Origin: Marine Group II euryarchaeote MED-G33
Lineage (GTDB): Archaea > Thermoplasmatota > Poseidoniia > Poseidoniales > Thalassarchaeaceae
Direction: 5' to 3'
DNA length: 38,300 nucleotides
NCBI GenBank assembly: GCA_002457195.1
Contig: NTJU01000003.1
Span: 1 to 38,300 of the forward strand
This document shows positions 16,580-26,272 of the stretch, piece by piece. The notes under the pieces are model-generated. The model had not been told where the DNA came from. It saw only the letters and a list, made by a program, of their open reading frames with translations, and did no database searches. Numbering within the stretch: position 1 is the stretch's first letter; each line of letters starts with the position of its first letter. The position numbers and the translations under genes are program-made.

Positions 16580-16897
16580 ATGAAAAATAAAACCCTGAAA
16601 ATAGGCGTTAGAATGATGCTTGTCATGAGTGTGCTGTTTATCTTAACCGGTATTGTAGCAGCTCAGACAGGAGATTCAGCAGACAACGTAAACACAGAAA
16701 ATGCATACAAGATGATCGGTGCAGGTCTTGCACTCGGTCTAACTGGAATCGGAACCGGTATGAGCCAAGGTCAAATTGGCGCAGCCGCAGTCGGCATGCT
16801 TGCCGAAGACAAGGACCGATTCACTCATGCATTGATCTTTACAGCTCTGCCTGAGACCATCGTTCTGTTCGGTTTCTTGGCCATGTTCCTGCTCTGA
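16580..16897 (+). CDS. atpK: A-type ATP synthase subunit K (c-ring proteolipid)
   Basis: ATG 16580 preceded by acGGAGGa. MKNKTLKIGVRMMLVMSVLFILTGIVAAQTGDS... followed by the hairpin 'AYKMIGAGLALGLTGIGTGMSQGQIGAAAVGMLAEDKDRFTHALIFTALPETIVLFGFLAMFLL'. Confidence 0.92.
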   Translation: MKNKTLKIGVRMMLVMSVLFILTGIVAAQTGDSADNVNTENAYKMIGAGLALGLTGIGTGMSQGQIGAAAVGMLAEDKDRFTHALIFTALPETIVLFGFLAMFLL

Positions 16898-16930
16898 GCA
16901 GAACGGTCAAAACCACTGATACGACTCAAA

Positions 16931-17509
16931 ATGGAATGTGTGATGATGTCTCTAGATGCGTTAGCTGACGAAATTGCCGCTCAGGCAAAGGCGGAAGCCA
17001 AAGCCCTCAAAGATGGGGCCAAGAAAACGGCCAAATCATTGAACAAAGAGGCTGAGGCCGAGGTCGCAGAAATCCGAGATGCCTTGGTATCTCGGGCTGA
17101 GCGAGAAGCCACACAGCTCTCAAAGGAACTCGTTGCATCCTCTCGACAGGACAACCAGAAGCGCCAACTCATTGCAAGAGCAAGTGAGTTGAACGCGACC
17201 TGGGATGCTGTCAAGGCAGAGGTTGGTTCAGCCAAACTATCTGGCCGAGCCACCCTGGTCAAGGCGCTTGTCGCCGAGGCCAAGAAAGAGGGAGATGGCA
17301 TGACTATGCGTCCTGTCTCCATCGATCGTAAAGCCCTCGAGATGGAAGCAAAGGGATTCAATTTTGGAGCTGATATCGACGGACTAGGCGGATTCACTCT
17401 CGAATCTGCAGATGGTTCGATCGTACTAGATTACAGATTTGACAACCGCCTAGAAGAGGCTTGGAAAGCCAGCTTGGCATCTGTCAATGAAACGCTATTT
17501 GGAAATTAA
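16931..17509 (+). CDS. atpE: A-type ATP synthase subunit E
   Basis: 192 aa (start possibly at the internal MMSLDALADEIAAQAKAEAKAL). Coiled-coil N-terminus and C-terminal 'GGFTLESADGSIVLDYRFDNRLEEAWKAS'. Confidence 0.85.
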   Translation: MECVMMSLDALADEIAAQAKAEAKALKDGAKKTAKSLNKEAEAEVAEIRDALVSRAEREATQLSKELVASSRQDNQKRQLIARASELNATWDAVKAEVGSAKLSGRATLVKALVAEAKKEGDGMTMRPVSIDRKALEMEAKGFNFGADIDGLGGFTLESADGSIVLDYRFDNRLEEAWKASLASVNETLFGN

Positions 17510-17522
17510 GTGAGGTGTTTGA

Positions 17523-18569
17523 ATGGTTCGAATCAACAATGGTCGCAGTAACGTGGCCAATGCCGCTGCACGTGCAAAAACACGTAGAGCAGGCTTGATT
17601 GATTCCACACGGATGCGCCAATTACTCCAACAAGGACCCGATACAATCGGTATTTCCATCGGTGATATGGGATATCGAAATGAAATCGATTTGTATGCAC
17701 CTAGGTTGTCTGGTGCAGATCTAATTGAAGCAGCTCTGAACCACAATTTGGATGCTGACCTTGCGACTGTGCTTGGCTTCTGCCAGGGACGTCTCAAAGG
17801 CACAGTTGCCGTGTATGTTACGCGATTCTCATTTCAGAATGCAAAGACCGTCTTACGCGCGATACATAGTGGGGCGGATATCGAAATAGTCGCTGGTCAG
17901 GTTCTTCCTGAAGAAAATGCAAGTAACAGTGACTGGCTTGATATTGTTCGGAACTGTGACACTCTAAGTGATGCAGTTACTGCGATGTCGGGAACCGCTT
18001 GGGGGCACGCACTTGCTCGTTTAGAGCCTGATGCAACCCTTCAAGAAATGGAAGACATGCTCGACTCTGCATACTATCGAGATGCATTGGATGCAGTTCG
18101 CGGACCCGATAGCCCCCCGCTCTTAGAGCGATATATCCAAGTTGAAATTGATCATCGAAATATCATCAATCAATTCCGAGGTGTTCGCCAAGGAATCAAT
18201 GGTGAAAATCGCGATGCAATGATGATTGGAGGTGGAAAAATTTCCAAAGCAGTTCTCAAAACTGCATCATTAGCTGATTCAAATGTAGGTGTGCTCGAGG
18301 CCCTCTGCCGAGCCCCTTCGTTTGATGACAATGGATTCGATGATGCGATTCAGGCTTCTGCGACAAGTCTAGACCCTGTGGTCACGCTGTTGCAGGAACA
18401 ACGCAACTCAATGATGCGTCGTTTCTCATACCTGAATCCGTTATCGGCATTCCCCGTAATACACTACATCGAGAGCAAAGTGCTCGAGGTGCAAAACATC
18501 CGCTTGCTTGTGCGTGGCAAGGCGGCAGGCCTCTCTGATGAGGTCATTGAAGCGCACATGAATCTGTGA
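17523..18569 (+). CDS. atpC: A-type ATP synthase subunit C
   Basis: 348 aa; 'YYRDALDAVRGPDSPPLLERYIQVEIDHRNIINQFRGVRQGI' typical of V/A-ATPase subunit C/d; position in operon. Confidence 0.87.
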   Translation: MVRINNGRSNVANAAARAKTRRAGLIDSTRMRQLLQQGPDTIGISIGDMGYRNEIDLYAPRLSGADLIEAALNHNLDADLATVLGFCQGRLKGTVAVYVTRFSFQNAKTVLRAIHSGADIEIVAGQVLPEENASNSDWLDIVRNCDTLSDAVTAMSGTAWGHALARLEPDATLQEMEDMLDSAYYRDALDAVRGPDSPPLLERYIQVEIDHRNIINQFRGVRQGINGENRDAMMIGGGKISKAVLKTASLADSNVGVLEALCRAPSFDDNGFDDAIQASATSLDPVVTLLQEQRNSMMRRFSYLNPLSAFPVIHYIESKVLEVQNIRLLVRGKAAGLSDEVIEAHMNL

Positions 18570-18578
18570 GGTGAATGA

Positions 18579-18878
18579 ATGGAAATTGCTGTAGTCGGTA
18601 CTTCTGAATTCACTCTAGGATTCCAGCTTGCAGGCGTTAATCGCTTGCACAATCCCGAAGGTGATGAGGAACTTGCATCTACAATGCGAAATTTACTCAG
18701 CCAGAAGGATATTGGCATTGTCGTGATTGATAGTGCTGATCTAATTCGCTTGTCTGACAGGCTGCGTTCGCAGATTGCAGATAGCATTACGCCCACAGTA
18801 TTGGGCATTGGGACCGAGGAGGATAACACCCTCCGCGAGTCGATTAAATCGGCGCTCGGCGTCGATCTATGGAAGTGA
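18579..18878 (+). CDS. atpF: A-type ATP synthase subunit F
   Basis: 99 aa; 'MEIAVVGTSEFTLGFQLAGVNRLHNP...DIGIVVIDSADL'; position in operon. Confidence 0.87.
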   Translation: MEIAVVGTSEFTLGFQLAGVNRLHNPEGDEELASTMRNLLSQKDIGIVVIDSADLIRLSDRLRSQIADSITPTVLGIGTEEDNTLRESIKSALGVDLWK

Positions 18879-18903
18879 TTCCAAAAAAAGGAAGTGACAA
18901 AAA

Positions 18904-20646
18904 ATGAGTGATGAAAATGGAGTGATTTACCGTATATCTGGACCAGTGGTGACGGCCACGGGCATTCGTTCGCGGATGTATGAAGTTGTACGCGTAGGGC
19001 ATGAAGGATTGATGGGCGAAGTGATCGAACTACACGGTGACAAGTCTGTAATTCAAGTGTATGAAGATACGTCTGGCATCCGTCCAGGCGAGCCGGTGGT
19101 ACGCACCGGTCAGACGCTATCGGTTCAGTTGGGCCCAGGTCTGCTAACGCAGATTTACGATGGAATCCAACGCCCACTACCGGTATTGGAGAAGACCATG
19201 GGCACCTTCATCGAACGTGGTGTCGATGCTGATGGTCTCGACCTTGAGAAGGTCTGGGACTTTGAGGCGACCGTATCGGTCGGCGATGAAGTCGCTCCAG
19301 GTGCCGTGATTGGGACGGTTCAAGAAACAGAAACCATTGTCCACAAAGTCATGCTTCCTCCAAACCACAGTGGCAAAGTAGCCAGTATTGAGAGCGGATC
19401 GTTCAACGTCACTCAGACGGTCTGTACTCTAGAAGATGGTACTGAGATTCAAATGATGCAAAAATGGCCGGTTCGAACACCTCGACCATACCACCAGAAG
19501 TATGCGCCAGATACCCCACTCATCACCGGTATGCGCATTCTCGATTTCCTGTTCCCCCTTGCTAAGGGTGGTGCTGCTGGAATCCCTGGTCCATTCGGTT
19601 CAGGGAAGACGGTAACACAGCAATCGCTGGCCAAGTATTCCGATGCACAAATCGTGGTTTACATCGGCTGCGGTGAGCGTGGTAATGAAATGACGGAAGT
19701 GTTGGATGAGTTCCCTCACTTGATTGACCCGAACACGGGTAAACCGTTGATGAATCGTACCGTGATGATTGCAAACACCTCAAACATGCCTGTGGCTGCA
19801 CGTGAAGCATCCGTTTACACGGGAATCACAATTGCAGAATATTTCCGTGACATGGGCTACGATGTAGCATTGATGGCCGATTCGACCAGTCGATGGGCAG
19901 AAGCAATGCGTGAAATCAGCAGTCGCCTTGAAGAAATGCCTGGTGAGGAGGGATATCCTGCATATTTGTCCAGCAGATTGGCCGAATTCTACGAGCGCGC
20001 AGGCCGTGTTGAAACCCTTGAGGGTGAAGATGGGTCTGTGACTGTAATTGGTGCGGTGTCCCCACCTGGTGGTGACATCAGCGAGCCAGTATCACAGGGT
20101 ACACTTCGAATCGTCAAGGTGTTTTGGGGATTGGACGCAGGTTTGGCGCGACAACGTCACTTCCCAGCAATCAATTGGTTGAGTTCATACTCACTATACC
20201 CACAGAGCCTAGATCAGTGGTTCCGAGATAATATTGCTACAGATTTCCCGGAGATTCGAACTGAAATCAGCAGTCTTCTCCAAGTGGAAGCTGAGTTGCA
20301 AGAAATTGTTCAGTTGGTGGGTTCCGATGCATTGCCTGTGGATCAACAGTTGACCCTTGAAGTCGCACGAATGATTCGTGAATTCTTCCTACAGCAAAAT
20401 GGATTCCATGATGTGGATGCATACACGGGCCTAGAGCAACAATACAAGATGGCTAAGGCTATTTTGACATTCCAAGATTCAGCCAAGAAGGCACTAGCAG
20501 CCGGTGGACTGTTGGAGGACGTTGTCAACGTCCCTGCAAGAACCAACCTAATGCGTGACCGATTTGAGCCGGGATATGTCGATCGAGTCGACGGTTTAGT
20601 CGATGAGATGAACCAACAAATAGCCGCTGCGGCGGAGGAAAACTGA
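18904..20646 (+). CDS. atpA: A-type ATP synthase catalytic subunit A
   Basis: 580 aa; P-loop '[39 protein letters not shown]', '[33 protein letters not shown]'. Confidence 0.98.
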   Translation: MSDENGVIYRISGPVVTATGIRSRMYEVVRVGHEGLMGEVIELHGDKSVIQVYEDTSGIRPGEPVVRTGQTLSVQLGPGLLTQIYDGIQRPLPVLEKTMGTFIERGVDADGLDLEKVWDFEATVSVGDEVAPGAVIGTVQETETIVHKVMLPPNHSGKVASIESGSFNVTQTVCTLEDGTEIQMMQKWPVRTPRPYHQKYAPDTPLITGMRILDFLFPLAKGGAAGIPGPFGSGKTVTQQSLAKYSDAQIVVYIGCGERGNEMTEVLDEFPHLIDPNTGKPLMNRTVMIANTSNMPVAAREASVYTGITIAEYFRDMGYDVALMADSTSRWAEAMREISSRLEEMPGEEGYPAYLSSRLAEFYERAGRVETLEGEDGSVTVIGAVSPPGGDISEPVSQGTLRIVKVFWGLDAGLARQRHFPAINWLSSYSLYPQSLDQWFRDNIATDFPEIRTEISSLLQVEAELQEIVQLVGSDALPVDQQLTLEVARMIREFFLQQNGFHDVDAYTGLEQQYKMAKAILTFQDSAKKALAAGGLLEDVVNVPARTNLMRDRFEPGYVDRVDGLVDEMNQQIAAAAEEN

Positions 20647-20658
20647 GGAGGAATTTGA

Positions 20659-22038
20659 ATGAGTGGAAAGGAATATCGAACAATTACAGACGTCAAAGGA
20701 CCTCTTGTTTTCCTAGAGAAGACAGAACCAGTAGCATTTGGTGAAATCGTACAATTGCGCCTTACAGATGGCACCATGAAGAATGGACAAGTTTTGGATA
20801 CAAGCGATGATATGGTTGTCGTACAAGTTTTCGAAGGCACAGCCGGTGTTGATTTGGGTAGCAGTGTAAAATTCATGGGCGATGTGTTCAAACTCCCTGT
20901 GAGCAAGGATTTGATCGGACGCATTCTCGATGGAGCAGGACGCCCACGTGACGGTGGCCCAGCCATCGTTGCTGAAGGTGAAGCAGACATCATTGGTGCT
21001 GCAATTAACCCATACAGCCGACAATCACCTCACGATTTCATCCAAACTGGAATCAGTGCTATCGATTGCTGCACAACCCTTGTTCGTGGACAGAAGTTGC
21101 CCATTTTCAGTGCTTCAGGTCTACCGCACAATGACATTGCTCTACAGATTGCACGTCAAGCCAAGTTGAAGGGTAGCGATGAAGAATTCATTGTGGTATT
21201 CTGTGCGATGGGAATTACAGCAGAAGAATACAATTTCTTCCGTAGTGACCTAGAGCGAACTGGTGCACTGGAAAATGCCGTACTATTCGTCAACCTAGCT
21301 GACGATCCTGCTGTCGAACGCCTGATTACACCTCGACTTGCATTGACTGCAGCCGAATACCTTGCTTTCGAGCAGGATTACCACGTTCTGGTGGTTTACA
21401 CGGACGTCACAAACTACTGTGATGCACTGCGTCAAATTGGTGCAGCACGTGAAGAAGTGCCAGGACGTCGTGGTTACCCCGGATACATGTATACTGATTT
21501 GGCCATGCTTTACGAGCGCGCCGGTTTGGTGAAGGGCAAGAAGGGAAGTATCACACAATTCCCAATTCTAACCATGCCTGGTGATGATATCACGCACCCG
21601 ATTCCTGACCTTTCAGGATACATCACAGAAGGACAAATTGTGATTTCTCGTGAATTGCATGGTTCAGGTATCTATCCACCGATCAACGTACTTCCAAGCC
21701 TATCTCGATTGATGGGTGGCTGTATTGGTGAGAAGACAACCCGCGAAGATCACAAATCGGTATCTGATCAGATGTATGCTGCATACGCCCAAGGACGTGA
21801 ACTCCGAGGTCTTGTGGCAATTGTCGGTGAGGATGCATTGAATGAACGTGACAAGCAACTGCTTGATTTCTCTGGATTGTTTGAGGACAAGTTCCTTCGC
21901 CAGAGCCGAGATGAAAACCGTTCAATCGACGAAACTCTCGATTTGTGTTGGGATTTGATGCAGAATATTTCCACCAAGTATCTGGTTCGCTTAGACCAGA
22001 AGTGGATTGACAAGTACCACCCTACTGAAAAGAAGTGA
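20659..22038 (+). CDS. atpB: A-type ATP synthase subunit B
   Basis: 459 aa; '[39 protein letters not shown]', '[26 protein letters not shown]'. Confidence 0.98.
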   Translation: MSGKEYRTITDVKGPLVFLEKTEPVAFGEIVQLRLTDGTMKNGQVLDTSDDMVVVQVFEGTAGVDLGSSVKFMGDVFKLPVSKDLIGRILDGAGRPRDGGPAIVAEGEADIIGAAINPYSRQSPHDFIQTGISAIDCCTTLVRGQKLPIFSASGLPHNDIALQIARQAKLKGSDEEFIVVFCAMGITAEEYNFFRSDLERTGALENAVLFVNLADDPAVERLITPRLALTAAEYLAFEQDYHVLVVYTDVTNYCDALRQIGAAREEVPGRRGYPGYMYTDLAMLYERAGLVKGKKGSITQFPILTMPGDDITHPIPDLSGYITEGQIVISRELHGSGIYPPINVLPSLSRLMGGCIGEKTTREDHKSVSDQMYAAYAQGRELRGLVAIVGEDALNERDKQLLDFSGLFEDKFLRQSRDENRSIDETLDLCWDLMQNISTKYLVRLDQKWIDKYHPTEKK

Positions 22039-22071
22039 ATTGGTCATTGAAAGGATTTGGAGGTGAGAATC

Positions 22072-22689
22072 ATGGCACTGGACATCAAACCCACGCGCTC
22101 GGAACTCATCAATCTCAAGCGTCGTATCAAGCAAACACAGAATGGATACAATCTGTTGAAGTTGAAGCGTGACGGTTTGTTCCACGAATTCCGGACACTA
22201 CTTTCTGAAATGATTGAAGCCAGAGAAGGTCTGGTTTCGACATATCGTGGAGCCGTACAAGCGATTAGTTTGGCAGGTGCCATCGAAGGTGGTTTGGCGG
22301 TCAAGAGTGCCGCGATCGCGATTTCAAATCGACCGGAGGTTGAAGTCAAGCCGCGAAATATCATGGGTGTCGTCGTTCCAAGTGTTGAGGGTACAAACCT
22401 GACCAGCACAATGAGTGAGCGAGGCATGGGTCTAATCGGCGGTTCCGCCTACATAGATGAAGCCGCAGACGCCTATTCTGATTTGATTGGGAATATCGTA
22501 AAGGCGGCTGAAATGGAAGCCACATTGAAGCGACTACTCGTTGAGATTGAAGCGACAAAGCGTCGTGTCAACGCTTTGGAATTCAAGGTCATTCCAGAGA
22601 TGAAGGAAGCACAATCATTTATTCAACTTCGACTTGAAGAAATGGAGCGTGAAGAGACGTTCCGCCTCAAGAGATTCAAGAATAAATAA
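22072..22689 (+). CDS. atpD: A-type ATP synthase subunit D
   Basis: The ORF track starts at 22057; ATG at 22072 (MALDIKPTRSELINLKRRIKQTQNGYNLLKLKRDGLF) fits the subunit D N-terminus better. Confidence 0.93.
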   Translation: MALDIKPTRSELINLKRRIKQTQNGYNLLKLKRDGLFHEFRTLLSEMIEAREGLVSTYRGAVQAISLAGAIEGGLAVKSAAIAISNRPEVEVKPRNIMGVVVPSVEGTNLTSTMSERGMGLIGGSAYIDEAADAYSDLIGNIVKAAEMEATLKRLLVEIEATKRRVNALEFKVIPEMKEAQSFIQLRLEEMEREETFRLKRFKNK

Positions 22690-22693
22690 TCAG

Positions 22694-22710
22694 AACCTAT
22701 GGTTCTGCTT
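22694..22710 (+). terminator. Compact stem-loop CAGAACC-TAT-GGTTCTG at the end of the ATPase operon
   Basis: 7-bp perfect stem with 3-nt loop a few nt after the atpD stop, followed by ctttgacttt. Coordinates approximate to within 1-2 nt. Confidence 0.5.
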
Positions 22711-22775
22711 TGACTTTGCATAAGCGTGGGTCATATATCGGTTGAGGGGTCGCAAGTCCCAACAGAGGTGAGGCT

Positions 22776-25313
22776 ATGGGCGAGTCAGAGGCGATTGAAT
22801 CCATCCGCATCGACGCCGAATTGTGGTCTCATCGAGATCTTTTGGAACGAATCATTGGTCGTTTTTTCCATGTTGACGAAGAAATGCCTGATGTGGAAAT
22901 CGGTTGGCAGGTCAAACTCAAAGCCACTCAAGAAAACGCTGATACAGCCCTCAACGCACTGAACAAACACTTACGAGGTCTTTCTTGGATTGCGGTTCTA
23001 CAAGAGGGGAATCCCTACGACCTCGTCATTTTACCAGAGCCTCCGCAAGGCGAAGGGCTCTCAAGTGGGCAAGTCACAGCGGTTTGGATGGTGTTCACAT
23101 TTTTCTTGTCACTTGCTGGTGCTGCGTGGTTACAATTACAAGATCCAACCCTCCAATTAACGAACTCGGATTTACTCATTGAATCATTTTGCTGGTTTGC
23201 ACTTCCAATTTCGCTTGTCATGCTCATCGGGAGTGAATCACGCCGTAGATTTGCACTTAGAAACGGAGTCGATTTGGGGCACCACATCCCTCTTGCCGTC
23301 CCTTTCTTGATGACGCCTGCTGCCCCAATTTGGCCATTTGGAGTGATTGGATTTACAAGCCAAAGGCGGATGGATATGATGACTTTTTGGGATCGTAAAT
23401 CATTGGCAGTGATCTCTTTAATCGCTCCTTTGACAATGGTGATCTCTGGAACGATATTCACAATTGTTGGGTTTTGGATGACTTCTAACACTTCACCAAA
23501 TTTTGAAACTACTGCTCCATTCGTAGAACCATCCCTTGTCTCTGATTTGTTACTGAGTTTGATCCTAACTTCGGAGGAGGTGTCTCTTCGTTCAGTTTGG
23601 CTTCACCCCCTCGGTCTAGCAGGAATCAGTCTCGGGATGATGGGTTGGATTCTTCTGTTACCATTGCCTGGTTTTCCTGGTGACCGTCTTCTTTCAGCTC
23701 TATTGAATCCAGGGGAAATGGAGGATGGTGGTACGCAAACATGGCTTTTCGTTGGTATTCTTGCTGCGGGAATCTACGTTCTACTAAATGGTGGATTTTG
23801 GCCTTGGTTGGCCCTAATCATGCTGGGGGCATGGCGTCGATTTAGTCTCGAATCAATATCGACTCCATTCGTGTTGAACGAATCTATTGGCTTCGATAGC
23901 AGTGCAAAGAATCGCATTGGGATTGCCATGGTGGCCTTGCTTTTGCTGGGTTTCCCTGGGGTGATGCCGGTCGGTCAATTGGAAAATTGGGATTCAGGCC
24001 TCGATACTTCTGAATGGCCAACGGAGGTATCTTTTGCACCGGGTGATTCGGGGATGATTGAATTCCCTCTGGAGACCATTGGAATCATCCCAATTGATGT
24101 TGAATTCCAAGTTACTTTCACAGGAAGGGAGCCTATGGCGCATTGGGATGCTTGTGGTGAGCATATTCTCGATTTAATTGCAAACTGTAAATTCGAAGAC
24201 ATTGGACCACTGTCGAATCAGTCTTACACAATCGAATACAGCGTTTGGGAGGTAGATATGCAATCTACATCTCCCTTTACAATGAATTTGTATTGGTTTG
24301 AGGATCTTGAACCCCACACCCATTCAGTCGCGTTTACCCCCTCGAACCGACCTGCACCTGCCGCACAGCAGTGGACATGGGATGGGGATTGGGATAATCC
24401 CCAGTATTGTATCGAAATTCTTCTTGATGAAGTGATGCCCGGGAATTTGTCTGTGGAGTCTCCAGGTTTCTCTTTCGCAGGTGACTCCATCCTGCCGCTG
24501 AATATTGGAGAAAATCAGACAGTTTGTATGAATGGGGTGTTGGGCTCTGCACACACACTCTGGCCATCTTTGGTAGGGGATACGATGGAGGCCCCAATTC
24601 TGAAAGCTACGATGGATGATGGGAGTGAATTCAATTGGAGGCTGGAAATTGCAGAGCAGCACTTGCAAATGTTTGCAGGTTCATATCCTGCATCAGAATT
24701 ATTCCACTATCCTTCGATGGGGACTCATGTCGATCTATTCCTTATCCACCTCGAAGAGGATGAGCCAATTCACTGTCCTATTGGCGCCCCTTCGATAAAT
24801 GCAAATGTGAGTTGGCAAACTGTTGATGAGAATGGTACTTGGATTTGGAATTTATCCGAGATACCTCATGGAATCTATTCCCCTAATACCCCACATTCTG
24901 ATAATGGGACAATCATCCTACCCGAAGATGGTAATTTGTTGATGTGCCGTTTTGGTGGAATCTCTGATTATCACCATCTTCAGCAATATGCACTGGCCGA
25001 ACTAAATCCAGCACCCGCAGCCATCACTTCATACGAAGGAATGGTTTTCCTACCCCATACATCTCCAATAAAGAACCACGGGGATGCTCCAGTATTCATC
25101 GAAGTCGAGCAAGCGACATTCGGTGGTCAATCAAATTTGAGTCTGAGTTCATTTACACTACAACCTGGTGAAGAATGGACATTCGATTCCGCACCCCTTG
25201 TACAACATGTGAACAATGGGTTCCAGCCATATTTCTGGCTTGAATCTACTTCGGAACATTGGATTCTACACTTTGTCAGCCACTGCGAAGATCCCGATGG
25301 ATGTGAGTTCTGA
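22776..25313 (+). CDS. Polytopic membrane protein resembling an S2P/EGY-type M50 peptidase but without HExxH; large C-terminal ectodomain
   Basis: 845 aa; 'RRRFALRNGVDLGHHIPLAVPFLMTPAAPIWPFGVIGFTSQRRMDMMTFWDRKSLAVISLIAPLTMVISG' and 'WLHPLGLAGISLGMMGWILLLPLPGFPGDRLLSALL' follow the S2P/EGY core order; 'LIGSESRRRFALRNGV' sits where HELGHxxAARRxGV is expected. Confidence 0.6.
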   Translation: MGESEAIESIRIDAELWSHRDLLERIIGRFFHVDEEMPDVEIGWQVKLKATQENADTALNALNKHLRGLSWIAVLQEGNPYDLVILPEPPQGEGLSSGQVTAVWMVFTFFLSLAGAAWLQLQDPTLQLTNSDLLIESFCWFALPISLVMLIGSESRRRFALRNGVDLGHHIPLAVPFLMTPAAPIWPFGVIGFTSQRRMDMMTFWDRKSLAVISLIAPLTMVISGTIFTIVGFWMTSNTSPNFETTAPFVEPSLVSDLLLSLILTSEEVSLRSVWLHPLGLAGISLGMMGWILLLPLPGFPGDRLLSALLNPGEMEDGGTQTWLFVGILAAGIYVLLNGGFWPWLALIMLGAWRRFSLESISTPFVLNESIGFDSSAKNRIGIAMVALLLLGFPGVMPVGQLENWDSGLDTSEWPTEVSFAPGDSGMIEFPLETIGIIPIDVEFQVTFTGREPMAHWDACGEHILDLIANCKFEDIGPLSNQSYTIEYSVWEVDMQSTSPFTMNLYWFEDLEPHTHSVAFTPSNRPAPAAQQWTWDGDWDNPQYCIEILLDEVMPGNLSVESPGFSFAGDSILPLNIGENQTVCMNGVLGSAHTLWPSLVGDTMEAPILKATMDDGSEFNWRLEIAEQHLQMFAGSYPASELFHYPSMGTHVDLFLIHLEEDEPIHCPIGAPSINANVSWQTVDENGTWIWNLSEIPHGIYSPNTPHSDNGTIILPEDGNLLMCRFGGISDYHHLQQYALAELNPAPAAITSYEGMVFLPHTSPIKNHGDAPVFIEVEQATFGGQSNLSLSSFTLQPGEEWTFDSAPLVQHVNNGFQPYFWLESTSEHWILHFVSHCEDPDGCEF

Positions 25314-26272
25314 TGCGTGTAGCCGTTCTTGGTGTCGGGGCAATTGGTGGCTTAGTCGCATCTCGTCTGGCTCGTTCCGGTTGCGAAGTGTTGCTATGTG
25401 CTCGTGGGGAAACCGCTCAGGCTCTAGCAGCGGTTGGCCTACTGCTCGATACACCAGATGGTCGTACGATTGCATTGGCTCCAGATCGTTGGTCTGTTTT
25501 TGACACCAATCAACAAGAGATACCTGTTGAAATTCAGGGTTGGGCAGATTATGCAATTCTATGTGGTAAAAGTTACGACATCGCGGAATTGTGTAAAATT
25601 ACAGATACGATTCTTTCTTTGAATGGAGTCGCTATGTGCCTTTCAAATGGGATTGGTCACATGGAAAAGTTGGCCAATTTTGTGGGTAAACATCGCGTTC
25701 TTGGGGCCTCGACCACACATGGGGCTATCCGAATTGGTCCAGGGGAAGTCCACTGGACAAGCCGAGGGACCCTCGTGATGGGTGGTTTGGCTGGTAGTGA
25801 CCTCGAACCGGTCGAACCACGAATTGACAGTTTGATGTCCGCTTTGGATGAAGCCGGTTTGAACCCTATTTGGTCAGAGGATATTGACAAAACAATTTGG
25901 TCGAAATTATTGCTTAATGTGGCCATAAACCCAGTTTGCGCAATCTCGGGTGTATTGAATGGCGAGATGCTCCTTCAACCCGAGTTGTTCGAAACCGGTC
26001 TTGCAGCGATGGAAGAAGCCGCGCGTATCGCTACTGCAGAGGGGGTGGATTTGTCAGATTTTGACTTGGCCCAATCATTGGAAGATCTTTGTCGGGCGAC
26101 AGCTGACAATCGTGTGAGCATGTTACAGGATATCATGGGGGGGCGCCAAACAGAAATTGATTCCATCTGCGGGGAGGTTGTCAAGCGCGGTGAAGCCCTG
26201 GGTATCCCTACCCCTCGAAACCAAACATTGCATGCTCTTGTCAAGGGAATCGAGCAGAGTACACGAGTTTAG
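25313..26272 (+). CDS. Ketopantoate reductase (2-dehydropantoate 2-reductase, PanE/ApbA family)
   Basis: 319 aa; 'MRVAVLGVGAIGGLVASRLARSGCEVLLCARG', 'KTIWSKLLLNVAINPVCAISGVLNGEML', 'NRVSMLQDIMGGRQTEIDSICGEVVKRGEALGIPTP'. TGATG coupling to the previous gene. Confidence 0.93.
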   Translation: MRVAVLGVGAIGGLVASRLARSGCEVLLCARGETAQALAAVGLLLDTPDGRTIALAPDRWSVFDTNQQEIPVEIQGWADYAILCGKSYDIAELCKITDTILSLNGVAMCLSNGIGHMEKLANFVGKHRVLGASTTHGAIRIGPGEVHWTSRGTLVMGGLAGSDLEPVEPRIDSLMSALDEAGLNPIWSEDIDKTIWSKLLLNVAINPVCAISGVLNGEMLLQPELFETGLAAMEEAARIATAEGVDLSDFDLAQSLEDLCRATADNRVSMLQDIMGGRQTEIDSICGEVVKRGEALGIPTPRNQTLHALVKGIEQSTRV

